64,000 nucleotides of DNA, taken from assembly GCA_018646605.1 (NCBI GenBank), contig JABGUL010000033.1, positions 1-64,000 on the forward strand, written 5' to 3'. Position 1 is the first letter of the stretch. Each line of letters starts with the position of its first letter. This stretch comes from Flavobacteriaceae bacterium. Lineage in GTDB: Bacteria; Bacteroidota; Bacteroidia; Flavobacteriales; Flavobacteriaceae. The translations under genes were made by a program, and so were the position numbers. Shown piece after piece: positions 17,713-25,613 of the stretch. Below the pieces are notes generated by a model that saw nothing but the letters and a program-made list of their open reading frames with translations, had not been told where the DNA came from and ran no database searches.

Positions 17713-19056
17713 ATGAATTACAAAACTAAATTATTGCGTACACTGGTTCTATTTTGTGTATTAGCCTTTTCAAAATTGATGGCTCAGAATTATATTCCGA
17801 GCAAGGAAAATCTAGATGCACGTGTTTCATTTCAAGAAGCCAAATTCGGAATGTTTGTCCATTGGGGGGTGTATAGTATTTTAGGAGATGGTGAGTGGGT
17901 AATGAATAATCAAAATATCGCCATAGATGAATATGAAAAATTACCTAGCTTTTTCAATCCAATAGATTTTGATCCTAAAGAATGGGTTGCTCTCGTAAAA
18001 GAGGCGGGAATGAATTACATTACAATTACCAGTAGGCATCACGATGGTTTTTCAATGTTTGATTCCAAGGTCACCGATTATGATATTGTTGATGCTACTC
18101 CTTATGGTAAAGATGTATTAAAGGCTTTAGCAGAAGAATGTCGTAAGCAAGGGGTAAAATTATTTTTTTATTATTCTCTTTTAGACTGGAATAGAGATGA
18201 TTACTTTCCAAGAGGTAGAACAGGCAAAGGAATTCCAGGTAGAGGTGAAGGAGAATGGGAAGAGTATATTACTTTTATGAAAGCACAGCTCAAAGAATTA
18301 CTTACCAATTACGGAGAAATTGGAGGAATATGGTTTGATGGGCATTGGGATCAAAAAGAATGGGATGGCAAAAAATTTGGTGAATTGAAAGTAGATTGGC
18401 ATTATGATGAAATTTATAAGATGATTCATGATCTTCAGCCGCAAGCATTAATTGGAAATAACCATCATATTGGTGTAATAGATGGAGAGGATTTTCAAAT
18501 GTTTGAAAAAGATTTACCCGGAAAAAACACAACTGGATGGGGAACTGCAGCAGATCAAATCGGATTAGTGCCACTAGAAGTTTGTGAAACAATAAACGGA
18601 ACATGGGGATTTAATTTACAAGACCGTAAACACAAATCGAATAAAGAATTAATCCACTATTTAATAAAGGCAGCGGGCTATGGTAGTAATATGCTATTGA
18701 ATGTTGGTCCCATGCCCAATGGAAAAATTCAGCCTGAGCACCAATCTTCACTAAGGGCAATGGGTAAGTGGCTTAAAGAAAATGGGAATACTATATATGG
18801 AACACAAAAAGGTCCCATCGAACCTACGGACGATTTTGTATCCACACAAAAAGGTAAAACGATCTATTTACATGTATTAAATCCTGATTTAAATTTAATT
18901 CATATTGACAGGGTTCCTGTTAAAATTAAAAGCGTTAGAGTCTTAAAAACACAAAAGAATATTCCCTTTAGAAATGATAAGTTCGGGATGGTGGTTGATG
19001 TTTCTGCCCTTTCGAAAGATCCAATAGATACAGTTATTCAAATTGAATTAAAATGA
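17713..19056 (+). CDS. Alpha-L-fucosidase, GH29 (first copy)
   Basis: A 447-residue exported enzyme with a signal peptide ending at about LMAQ (residue 25). GH29 hallmarks are FGMFVHWGVYS, ITSRHHDGFSMFDS, and the nucleophile Asp209 in GIWFDGHWD. A short C-terminal beta-domain follows from about 350. It should release alpha-linked fucose from oligosaccharides with retention. First gene of a five-gene operon: its stop overlaps the acetyltransferase start (ATGA). The long insert around EWDGKKFGELKVDWHYDE between barrel strands may shape substrate choice. Linkage cannot be read from sequence. Confidence 0.9.
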   Translation: MNYKTKLLRTLVLFCVLAFSKLMAQNYIPSKENLDARVSFQEAKFGMFVHWGVYSILGDGEWVMNNQNIAIDEYEKLPSFFNPIDFDPKEWVALVKEAGMNYITITSRHHDGFSMFDSKVTDYDIVDATPYGKDVLKALAEECRKQGVKLFFYYSLLDWNRDDYFPRGRTGKGIPGRGEGEWEEYITFMKAQLKELLTNYGEIGGIWFDGHWDQKEWDGKKFGELKVDWHYDEIYKMIHDLQPQALIGNNHHIGVIDGEDFQMFEKDLPGKNTTGWGTAADQIGLVPLEVCETINGTWGFNLQDRKHKSNKELIHYLIKAAGYGSNMLLNVGPMPNGKIQPEHQSSLRAMGKWLKENGNTIYGTQKGPIEPTDDFVSTQKGKTIYLHVLNPDLNLIHIDRVPVKIKSVRVLKTQKNIPFRNDKFGMVVDVSALSKDPIDTVIQIELK

Positions 19057-20150
19057 GCACAACAAACCCCTTGAGTCAGCGATTACGATCTTTAGATTTT
19101 TTTAGAGGAGTAGTCATGTTTTTATTAGTAGCCGAATTTTCTCATCTTTTCGGAGTTTTTATGAAAACCGAAAACGAGACGATTACTGCTGCTGCAGATT
19201 TTCTTTTTCATCACGTACAGTGGGAAGGTTTACATTTTTGGGACTTGATTCAGCCTTTCTTTATGTTTATTGTAGGGGTATCGATTCCTTACTCTTATGC
19301 TAACAGATTGGAAAAAGGAGATTCAGAAAAACAGATTAGAAGACATGCTTTTCGGCGTGCTTTTTTATTATTATTGTTTGGATGGGGACTCTATTGTATA
19401 GATCCAGAAAAGATTATTTTTCAGTTTGATAATGTTTTAGCACAGCTTTCTTTCACTTATTTGGTTGCTTTTTTGTTGGTCAAAAAAACACCAATGGTTC
19501 AAGCAATTGCCGCATTAGGATTTATTTTAATTTCGGATTTTCTTTATCGTTTTTTCCCAGTTGTTGGTTTTGATCAAGCTTTTGTTGCGGGTAAGAATTT
19601 CGGAGCATGGTTTAATATATTTATTTCTGGATATGAGTATGGAGGACATTGGGCAGCTTTTAATGCGGTTCCAACTGCAGCACATACAATTTGGGGTTTG
19701 ATGGCAGGTCAATTGTTAATGAGCAAATCCTCTCACATCGATAAATTTAAACGTCTCATTGTTGTGGCTGTTATTTGTTTGGCGTTAGGGTATGCTTTAA
19801 GTTTTTTCACACCAGTAATAAAGCGTATTACAACTACTTCCTTTATATTTTTATCAGGAGGTTGGACTATTTTGGCTTTAGCCATTTGTTATTGGATAAT
19901 AGATATCAAGTCCTACATTAAAAAAACATTAGTTTTCACTGTTGTTGGAGTCAACCCCTTGTTTATTTATCTTTTTGCGTCTGTGGGTGGTGGAGATTTA
20001 TTTCAAAAAATAGCAAAACCATTTACAAACTCTCTGCTTGGAGGTATTTCTCCTTGGCTAGCAAGCTTTGTTTTAGGATTGATAGTTTTGTTTAGTCTCT
20101 GGTATGTTTGCTATTGGTTATATAAAAAGAGAATTTTTATAAAAATATAA
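19053..20150 (+). CDS. Heparan-alpha-glucosaminide N-acetyltransferase-like membrane protein (DUF5009/COG4299)
   Basis: A 365-residue polytopic protein with about ten hydrophobic helices. It opens with LRSLDFFRG and then VQWEGLHFWDLIQPFFMF...VG, the signature of the HGSNAT/DUF5009 family; the human member moves acetyl from acetyl-CoA across the lysosomal membrane to a terminal glucosamine. Here it would acetylate a sugar in the periplasm using cytosolic acetyl-CoA. The start overlaps the preceding fucosidase stop by four bases and the sulfatase follows after one base, so coupling is tight. Acceptor sugar is unproven. Confidence 0.82.
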   Translation: MSTTNPLSQRLRSLDFFRGVVMFLLVAEFSHLFGVFMKTENETITAAADFLFHHVQWEGLHFWDLIQPFFMFIVGVSIPYSYANRLEKGDSEKQIRRHAFRRAFLLLLFGWGLYCIDPEKIIFQFDNVLAQLSFTYLVAFLLVKKTPMVQAIAALGFILISDFLYRFFPVVGFDQAFVAGKNFGAWFNIFISGYEYGGHWAAFNAVPTAAHTIWGLMAGQLLMSKSSHIDKFKRLIVVAVICLALGYALSFFTPVIKRITTTSFIFLSGGWTILALAICYWIIDIKSYIKKTLVFTVVGVNPLFIYLFASVGGGDLFQKIAKPFTNSLLGGISPWLASFVLGLIVLFSLWYVCYWLYKKRIFIKI

Positions 20151-20151
20151 A

Positions 20152-21633
20152 ATGAGAATATCTTTTCTAGTCTTTATTGGATTTACATTTTTCAGTTGTT
20201 CTACAGTTGAAAATCAAAAAGATCAACCCCCTAACATTATATACATTTTAGCTGATGATTTAGGCTATGGTGAATTGGGGTCTTATGGGCAAAAAAAGAT
20301 AAAAACACCAAATCTAGACCGCCTTGCAGCAGATGGAATGCGTTTCACACAACATTATACTGGTGCTCCAGTTTGTGCACCTTCACGTTATATGTTCTTG
20401 ACTGGTAATCATGCTGGTCATGCATACATAAGAGGAAACTATGAGCTGGGTCAGTTTTCAGATGAAATGGAAGGAGGTCAAATGCCAATCCCAGAAACAA
20501 CTCCCACTTTAGCTAAAATGCTTAAAAAAGCAGGGTATCAAACAGCAATGATTGGGAAATGGGGTCTTGGTATGAATGAAACAACAGGAAGTCCTTTGTT
20601 GCATGGCTTTGATTATTATTATGGGTACCTAGACCAAAAGCAAGCGCATAATTATTACCCTACTCATCTTTGGGAAAATGATAAAAAAGACCCTTTAAAT
20701 AATGATTATTTTTTAGTCCACAGTCCAATTAGTTCTAAAGCGAATCAATCTGATTTTGACCAATTTAAAGGACAAGAATATGCCCCAGATCGAATGCTTG
20801 AAAAAGCAATTCAATTTTTGGATACTACAGCTTCAGATAAGCCATATTTTCTTTATTATCCATCCCCAATTCCACATGTTTCGCTTCAAGTGCCAGATTC
20901 TTTGGTTGATCAATATCGAGATGTTTTTGAAGAAGAACCTTATTTAGGAAACAAGGGGTATACTGCTCATCAATTTCCTAATGCGGCCTATGCAGCTATG
21001 ATTACTCATTTAGATAGCGAGGTTGGGAAAATATGGGATAGTGTCAAGGAAAAAGGCCAAGAAGAAAACACATTGATTTTATTTTCTAGTGATAATGGAC
21101 CCACTTTTGCCGGCGGAGTTGATCCTGATTTTTTTAATAGTGCAGCAGGACTAAGAGGGTTAAAGATGGATGTATATGAAGGAGGGATTAGAATTCCTTT
21201 TATAGCATATTGGAAAGGGAAAATCAAAGCCGGCTCAATTTCAGATTTAATTTCAGGTCATTGGGACATGTTCAATACGTTTGCAGAATTAGCAGGTCAA
21301 GATCAATCAGCACCCGATGGAATTTCTATTTTACCAGAACTTTTGGGGGAGTCACAAAATGAAACACACGATTATATTTACTTCGAGTATCCTGAAAAAA
21401 GAGGTCAAATTGCTTTGCGAATTGAAGATTGGAAAGGAGTAAAAGTAGAGATGAAAACAAATTTAGATTCCAAATGGGAGTTGTATAATTTAAAAACAGA
21501 CCGCAACGAGGTGTTCAATGTGGCTGCTGAACATCCTGAAATAGTTAATAAAATCGATTCACTTCACAAAACAGCCCATCGACACCCTCATATTCGTGAA
21601 TGGGAATTTGTAGATCCAAAATTTAAAAAATAA
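20152..21633 (+). CDS. Type I sulfatase, S1 family (CxPSR active site)
   Basis: A 493-residue lipoprotein (FFSCS, Cys about 16). The metal site begins with ILADDLGYGELGSYG, and the formylglycine precursor Cys75 lies in VCAPSR followed by TGNHAGH. Later motifs are MIGKWGLG, HVSLQVP, and SSDNGP with metal-binding Asp/Asn. It should hydrolyse a sulfate ester on a carbohydrate after Cys75 is oxidised by a formylglycine-generating or anSME enzyme not found in the window. S1 subfamily not assigned. It lies between the acetyltransferase and the second fucosidase in one operon. Confidence 0.9.
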   Translation: MRISFLVFIGFTFFSCSTVENQKDQPPNIIYILADDLGYGELGSYGQKKIKTPNLDRLAADGMRFTQHYTGAPVCAPSRYMFLTGNHAGHAYIRGNYELGQFSDEMEGGQMPIPETTPTLAKMLKKAGYQTAMIGKWGLGMNETTGSPLLHGFDYYYGYLDQKQAHNYYPTHLWENDKKDPLNNDYFLVHSPISSKANQSDFDQFKGQEYAPDRMLEKAIQFLDTTASDKPYFLYYPSPIPHVSLQVPDSLVDQYRDVFEEEPYLGNKGYTAHQFPNAAYAAMITHLDSEVGKIWDSVKEKGQEENTLILFSSDNGPTFAGGVDPDFFNSAAGLRGLKMDVYEGGIRIPFIAYWKGKIKAGSISDLISGHWDMFNTFAELAGQDQSAPDGISILPELLGESQNETHDYIYFEYPEKRGQIALRIEDWKGVKVEMKTNLDSKWELYNLKTDRNEVFNVAAEHPEIVNKIDSLHKTAHRHPHIREWEFVDPKFKK

Positions 21634-21639
21634 TAATCC

Positions 21640-23103
21640 ATGATTAAAAATAGTTTATTGAGTATTGGCTTAATGCTCTTACTTTTTAGTTCCTCGTGTT
21701 CAAATGAAATTCTACCCATACCTCCGGTAGAGCCATTGCCAAATGAATATCAATTGGCATGGCAAGAGTTAGAATACTATGGTTTTATTCATTTCAACAT
21801 GAATACATTTACAAATAAAGAGTGGGGATACGGAGATGAAATACCAGCACAGTTTAATCCTTCTGAACTGGATGCAAGACAATGGGCAAGAGTAGCAAAA
21901 GAAGCCGGAATGAAGGGATTGATTATTACCGCCAAGCACCACGATGGTTTTTCTTTATGGCCAAGTGCTTACACGGAACATTCCGTAAAAAACTCCCCTT
22001 GGAAAGAAGGTAAAGGAGACTTGATTCAAGAGTTGTCAGATGCCTGTAAAGAATTTGGGTTAAAATTTGGAGTATACCTTTCCCCATGGGATCGTAATCA
22101 TGCTGACTATGGAAAAAAAGAGTATGTAGATTATTATCGAAATCAACTCAGAGAATTATTAACGAACTACGGTCCTATTTTTGAAGTTTGGTTTGATGGG
22201 GCCAATGGGGGAGATGGATTTTATGGAGGTGCTAATGAAGAACGAAGAGTCGAAAAGCGTACCTATTATGAGTGGCCAACCACAATTGATCTTGTTCGTG
22301 ATTTACAGCCTAAAGCAGTTATTTTTAGTGATGCTGGTCCTGATATTCGTTGGGTAGGAAACGAAAGAGGCTATGCTTATGATACTACTTGGTCTCCCAT
22401 ACTTAGAGATAGTGTATATGCAGGAATGCCTGGTTTTGATAAATATGCAAAAGGTCAAGAGAATGGAACCCACTGGGTACCCACAGAATCCGATGTCTCG
22501 ATTCGTCCAGGTTGGTATTATCACCCCGAACAAGATGATAAAGTAAAAACATTGTCTCAGCTTGTCGACATTTATTTTAACTCGGTAGGCAGGAATAGTA
22601 ACTTCTTATTAAATCTCCCTATTGATACCAGAGGATTGGTTCACGAAAATGATGAGGCACAATTGAAAAAATTAGCGATTTATCTAAGTAAAATGTATGA
22701 AACAGATTTCGCTGATTCTGCTAAAATTAAAGCTTCGGTTTCTCGTCAGGGATATGCTGCAGATTTGATTCATGACACTAATAAACATTCTTATTGGGCC
22801 GCTCCCGAAGGAGTTAATACAGCACAAATTGAGCTAGAGTGGACAAGTCCCCAGGAGGTTAACACCTTTATGGTTCAGGAATATATTCCCCTAGGACAAA
22901 GAATCAAGTCCTTTACTTTTGAAGTCAAAACCGAGGAAGGTTGGCAGACTCTAGAAACAGGAGCAACTGTTGGCAATAAGCGATTAATTCGTTTTAATAC
23001 ACCGCCCATTACAGCCTTAAGATTTTCGATCATCGATTCAAAAGCGAGCCCGATTTTATCTAATTTAGGCGTTTATAAAGCACCTAAATTGCCTACTGAA
23101 TGA
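21640..23103 (+). CDS. Alpha-L-fucosidase, GH29 (second copy) with a galactose-binding-like domain
   Basis: A 487-residue lipoprotein (LLLFSSSC, Cys about 20). The barrel shows YGFIHFNMNTF, ITAKHHDGFSLWPS and nucleophile Asp186 in EVWFDGANGG. From about 385 the protein continues into a beta-sandwich (YWAAPEG, RIKSFTFEV, ALRFSI) like a discoidin/F5-8C carbohydrate-binding domain. HFNMNTF in place of HWG and the GANGG stretch separate it from the first copy and suggest another GH29 subfamily and linkage. Six bases follow the sulfatase; its TGA overlaps the next ATG (ATGA). Confidence 0.88.
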   Translation: MIKNSLLSIGLMLLLFSSSCSNEILPIPPVEPLPNEYQLAWQELEYYGFIHFNMNTFTNKEWGYGDEIPAQFNPSELDARQWARVAKEAGMKGLIITAKHHDGFSLWPSAYTEHSVKNSPWKEGKGDLIQELSDACKEFGLKFGVYLSPWDRNHADYGKKEYVDYYRNQLRELLTNYGPIFEVWFDGANGGDGFYGGANEERRVEKRTYYEWPTTIDLVRDLQPKAVIFSDAGPDIRWVGNERGYAYDTTWSPILRDSVYAGMPGFDKYAKGQENGTHWVPTESDVSIRPGWYYHPEQDDKVKTLSQLVDIYFNSVGRNSNFLLNLPIDTRGLVHENDEAQLKKLAIYLSKMYETDFADSAKIKASVSRQGYAADLIHDTNKHSYWAAPEGVNTAQIELEWTSPQEVNTFMVQEYIPLGQRIKSFTFEVKTEEGWQTLETGATVGNKRLIRFNTPPITALRFSIIDSKASPILSNLGVYKAPKLPTE

Positions 23104-24629
23104 TGTTTAGAAAGTTTATTTTTTTGTTTTCTATTACATGTTTTTTTGCATGTGATCCCTCAGATACCGATGCAAAGCCTAACATTATTTTATTTTTTGT
23201 AGACGACCTCGGTTGGCAGGATACATCAGTTCCTTTTTGGGATAAAAAAACCCCACTAAATGAAAAGTACAAGACACCAAATATGGAACGTCTTAGTGCC
23301 AAAGGAGTAAAATTTACAAATGCATACAGCACTCCTGTTTGTTCACCTACACGTGTAAGTTTAATTACGGGAATGAATGCAGCAAGGCACCGGGTAACCA
23401 ATTGGACACTTTATCCAGACAAAAAACAACCTATGGAATTAAATCACCCAACATTAGATTTTCCAGAATGGAATTATAATGGGGTGACTACCGATAGTAC
23501 AATAAAGCAAGCTGCCCATGCAACCCCTTTGGCTCAAATTTTAAAAGACAATGGATATTATACTGTTCATGCGGGTAAAGGGCATTTTGGAGCAATAGGC
23601 TATCCAGCTGAAGATCCAATCAACTTAGGGTTTAATGTCAATATTGCAGGTCATGCAGCTGGTGCACCAGGAAGTTATCTGGGGTCAGAAAATTTTGGAA
23701 ATAGTGACAAGTTTGGAGTTTGGGCTGTTCCAGGATTGGAAAAGTATCATGGTAAACCCATTTTTTTGACTCAAGCGCTCACCCAAGAAGCTCTTTTAGC
23801 ACTAAAGCAACCGTTGGAGTCTAAACAACCTTTCTTTTTATACCTCTCTCTTTATGGTGTTCATACACCATTGATGGCAAATCAAAAATACATTGACTTC
23901 TATCTTAATCAAGGACTCTCTGTAACTGAAGCTAAATATGCTTCTATGATTGAAAGTATGGATGAGGCTTTGGGATCTGTTCTTGACTTTGTGGAGGAAG
24001 AACAAATTGAAAAAGAAACCGTTGTTTTGTTTATGTCTGATAACGGTGGATTGAGTGCAGTGGCCCGCGGAGGAAGAAAACACATACACAATGCTCCATT
24101 GAATAGTGGAAAAGGTTCTATTTATGAAGGAGGGATACGTGTACCAATGATGGTCTATTGGCCGGGGGTAACAAAAGCTAATTCTATTGAGAAAACGCCT
24201 GTAATTATTGAAGATTTTTTTCCTTCTCTTCTCTCTGTAGCGGGAATAGAAAATTATGAAACCATTCAAAAAGTTGATGGAAAAGACTTTACAAACCTCT
24301 TGAAAGCTTCTGAAAATAAAGTTCTTGACAGACCTCTTTTTTGGCACTACCCCAATGAATGGGGACCTACCGGTCCTGGTATTGGTAGTTTTAGTGCCGT
24401 AAGAAAAGGGAATTGGAAATTAATTTATTTTCACGAAGATCAGCATTATGAACTCTATGATTTGGGCAACGACATAAGGGAGCAAAATAATTTATTAGTA
24501 AATGAAGGTTTAAAAGCCAAAGAATTGGCGATTGTTTTAAAGGATTACTTGATAAGTGTAGATGCTCAAATGCCCAGAGACAAAGTGTCTCAAAGACAAA
24601 TACCTTATTACTCTATTGACGAACTTTAG
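23100..24629 (+). CDS. Type I sulfatase, S1 family (CxPTR active site)
   Basis: A 509-residue exported sulfatase with a lipoprotein-type leader (SITCFFACD). It shows FFVDDLGWQDTSVPF, formylglycine precursor Cys81 in VCSPTR, then LITGMNAARHR, HAGKGHFGA, YGVHTPLM and MSDNGG. The Thr in CSPTR and the long insert after RVTNWTLYP set it apart from the first sulfatase, so a different sulfate position is likely. Start overlaps the fucosidase stop by four bases; either of two adjacent ATG codons (23100 or 23103) could be used. Maturation enzyme not in the window. Confidence 0.9.
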   Translation: MMFRKFIFLFSITCFFACDPSDTDAKPNIILFFVDDLGWQDTSVPFWDKKTPLNEKYKTPNMERLSAKGVKFTNAYSTPVCSPTRVSLITGMNAARHRVTNWTLYPDKKQPMELNHPTLDFPEWNYNGVTTDSTIKQAAHATPLAQILKDNGYYTVHAGKGHFGAIGYPAEDPINLGFNVNIAGHAAGAPGSYLGSENFGNSDKFGVWAVPGLEKYHGKPIFLTQALTQEALLALKQPLESKQPFFLYLSLYGVHTPLMANQKYIDFYLNQGLSVTEAKYASMIESMDEALGSVLDFVEEEQIEKETVVLFMSDNGGLSAVARGGRKHIHNAPLNSGKGSIYEGGIRVPMMVYWPGVTKANSIEKTPVIIEDFFPSLLSVAGIENYETIQKVDGKDFTNLLKASENKVLDRPLFWHYPNEWGPTGPGIGSFSAVRKGNWKLIYFHEDQHYELYDLGNDIREQNNLLVNEGLKAKELAIVLKDYLISVDAQMPRDKVSQRQIPYYSIDEL

Positions 24630-24636
24630 TAAAACT

Positions 24637-24807
24637 ATGGCAAAAAAATTTCCGTTTATAAATTCCTTGCTAGTTGCTCTTACTCTGGGCTTAGCACCTT
24701 TTTCTCCAGAACCTCATATATGGGAAAAATTACGTTGGATTAGTGGAGGAGGTGTAGGAATGGAATTTATGGACTACTTTGATTTAGTTTTACATGGTAC
24801 TCCTTAG
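24637..24807 (+). CDS. Small RND-transporter-like protein with an early in-frame stop
   Basis: A 56-residue single-helix protein. LTLGLAPFSPEPHIWEKL and MDYFDLVLHGTP match a widespread small bacterial family that databases label RND transporter, usually longer by a final hydrophobic segment. Here TAG (24805-24807) follows GTP. The same frame then continues with LWLLFSLLKWSGIFKIK to a TAA at 24877-24879, which is exactly the expected last segment. So this is either a nonsense mutation, a read-through case or a sequencing error. It is seven bases after the sulfatase but probably belongs with the small genes that follow. Confidence 0.6.
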   Translation: MAKKFPFINSLLVALTLGLAPFSPEPHIWEKLRWISGGGVGMEFMDYFDLVLHGTP

Positions 24808-24890
24808 CTATGGCTGCTATTTTCTTTGCTAAAATGGAGTGGAATTTTTAAAATAAAACGTAATTTAGATAACACTTAAAACAATAAATA

Positions 24891-25082
24891 ATGGCAACTT
24901 ACGAATGTAGCTCTTGCGGAATGGCAGTCAATGCCAGCTGCGCAAAATGTGACCAACCTTTAGAGAATGATCATTTAACTTTAGATGATGGTACAGTAGT
25001 TCAAATTTCTATTTGCAGAAGCTGTGAAGGAAAGATAAAATCTCCACAATGTTGTGGAAGTGATATGAGTTGCTCGGTTTAA
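24891..25082 (+). CDS. Small cysteine-rich zinc-ribbon-like protein
   Basis: A 63-residue protein with nine cysteines: C6-x2-C9, C17-x2-C20, C42-x2-C45, an adjacent pair C54-C55, and C61. The CxxC knuckles suggest one or two structural zinc sites. No catalytic motif or signal peptide. Function unknown. It sits in a run of three small same-strand genes between the sulfatase operon and the SCP2 gene. Confidence 0.65.
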   Translation: MATYECSSCGMAVNASCAKCDQPLENDHLTLDDGTVVQISICRSCEGKIKSPQCCGSDMSCSV

Positions 25083-25093
25083 AAACTTCTTTT

Positions 25094-25225
25094 ATGAATC
25101 CTTTGAAATGGCATAAAGAATTAGCAGAAAAAGTGGTTGCTAAAGTGGGTTTATATAACGCGCTTTGGGCCGCTTTCATAAAAGGGGTAATCGTAACCTA
25201 TATCGTTTTCCGATACGTACTGTAA
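25094..25225 (+). CDS. Short conserved-looking protein with one hydrophobic segment
   Basis: ATG at 25094 opens a 43-codon frame ending with TAA at 25223-25225. The product starts MNPLKWHKELAEKVVAKVG and has a hydrophobic stretch LWAAFIKGVIVTYIVF near its end, so it may be a tail-anchored membrane protein. Placement 11 bases after the zinc-ribbon gene supports it. I do not recognise a family. Confidence 0.5.
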   Translation: MNPLKWHKELAEKVVAKVGLYNALWAAFIKGVIVTYIVFRYVL

Positions 25226-25233
25226 GTTTTTTG

Positions 25234-25530
25234 TTATCCCATTAGGGATTGGACTTTCATCGCTAAGCCCATATCTCCACTAATTTTTATTTGACCTCCC
25301 ATTACTGCCATCATTGGGTTAATGTCTCCATCACGCAATTTTTGAAGCACTTCTGCTGTAAGACTAATAGTACAATCGGTGGCATCGTCTGATGCTTTTA
25401 CTGTATTTGTATCTCCGGAACCGTCAATTAAGATGCCTACCCCGTCAACTTCAAATTTTAATGTACCTCCAATTGGAGCTGCTGTTGCTGCTCTTTTTTC
25501 AAATTGGGAAATCATATTTTCAAGACTCAT
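25234..25530 (-). CDS. SCP2 sterol/lipid-binding domain protein
   Basis: A 98-residue single-domain protein of the SCP2 fold: an early AAPIGGTLKFEVDG strand, ILIDGSG, CTISLTAEVLQKLRDGDINPM and a C-terminal IKISGDMGLAMKVQSLM helix. The family binds acyl chains or acyl-CoA in a hydrophobic tunnel. I chose Met at 25530 (MSLENM), because the upstream ATG at 25569 lies within a palindrome and adds only a low-complexity leader. It is divergent from the beta-oxidation operon, which fits a fatty-acid link. Confidence 0.8.
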   Translation of the reverse strand: MSLENMISQFEKRAATAAPIGGTLKFEVDGVGILIDGSGDTNTVKASDDATDCTISLTAEVLQKLRDGDINPMMAVMGGQIKISGDMGLAMKVQSLMG

Positions 25531-25545
25531 AGTGGTTGTTTTATT

Positions 25546-25553
25546 CAAAAATA
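25546..25553 (-). promoter_or_regulatory. -7 box of the SCP2 gene
   Basis: The minus strand reads TATTTTTG, a full match to TAnnTTTG, 16 bases before the chosen SCP2 start. The palindrome at 25561-25579 covers the region where its -33 contact would lie. Confidence 0.4.
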
Positions 25554-25560
25554 TAAAAAA

Positions 25561-25579
25561 AAATGACACGATGTCATTT
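25561..25579. promoter_or_regulatory. Palindrome AAATGACA-CGA-TGTCATTT, probable operator
   Basis: Eight-base arms are exact complements around CGA and extend further as A/T runs. It lies between divergent SCP2 and fad genes. A terminator makes little sense upstream of both genes, whereas a dimeric repressor would block both promoters. The best candidate regulator is the TetR protein encoded at the end of the fad operon. Confidence 0.55.
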
Positions 25580-25613
25580 TTTTCATTAGTTTAGACATTC
25601 AAAAAATATATTC

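Noticed and set aside
23838-24347. 169-codon minus-strand frame inside the second sulfatase gene
   Set aside because: Shadow of the sulfatase; rich in Arg, Phe and Ser with no family pattern.
17713-24629. Calling the cluster a standard PUL
   Set aside because: No SusC/SusD homologue or PUL regulator occurs in the window, so the standard label is not justified.
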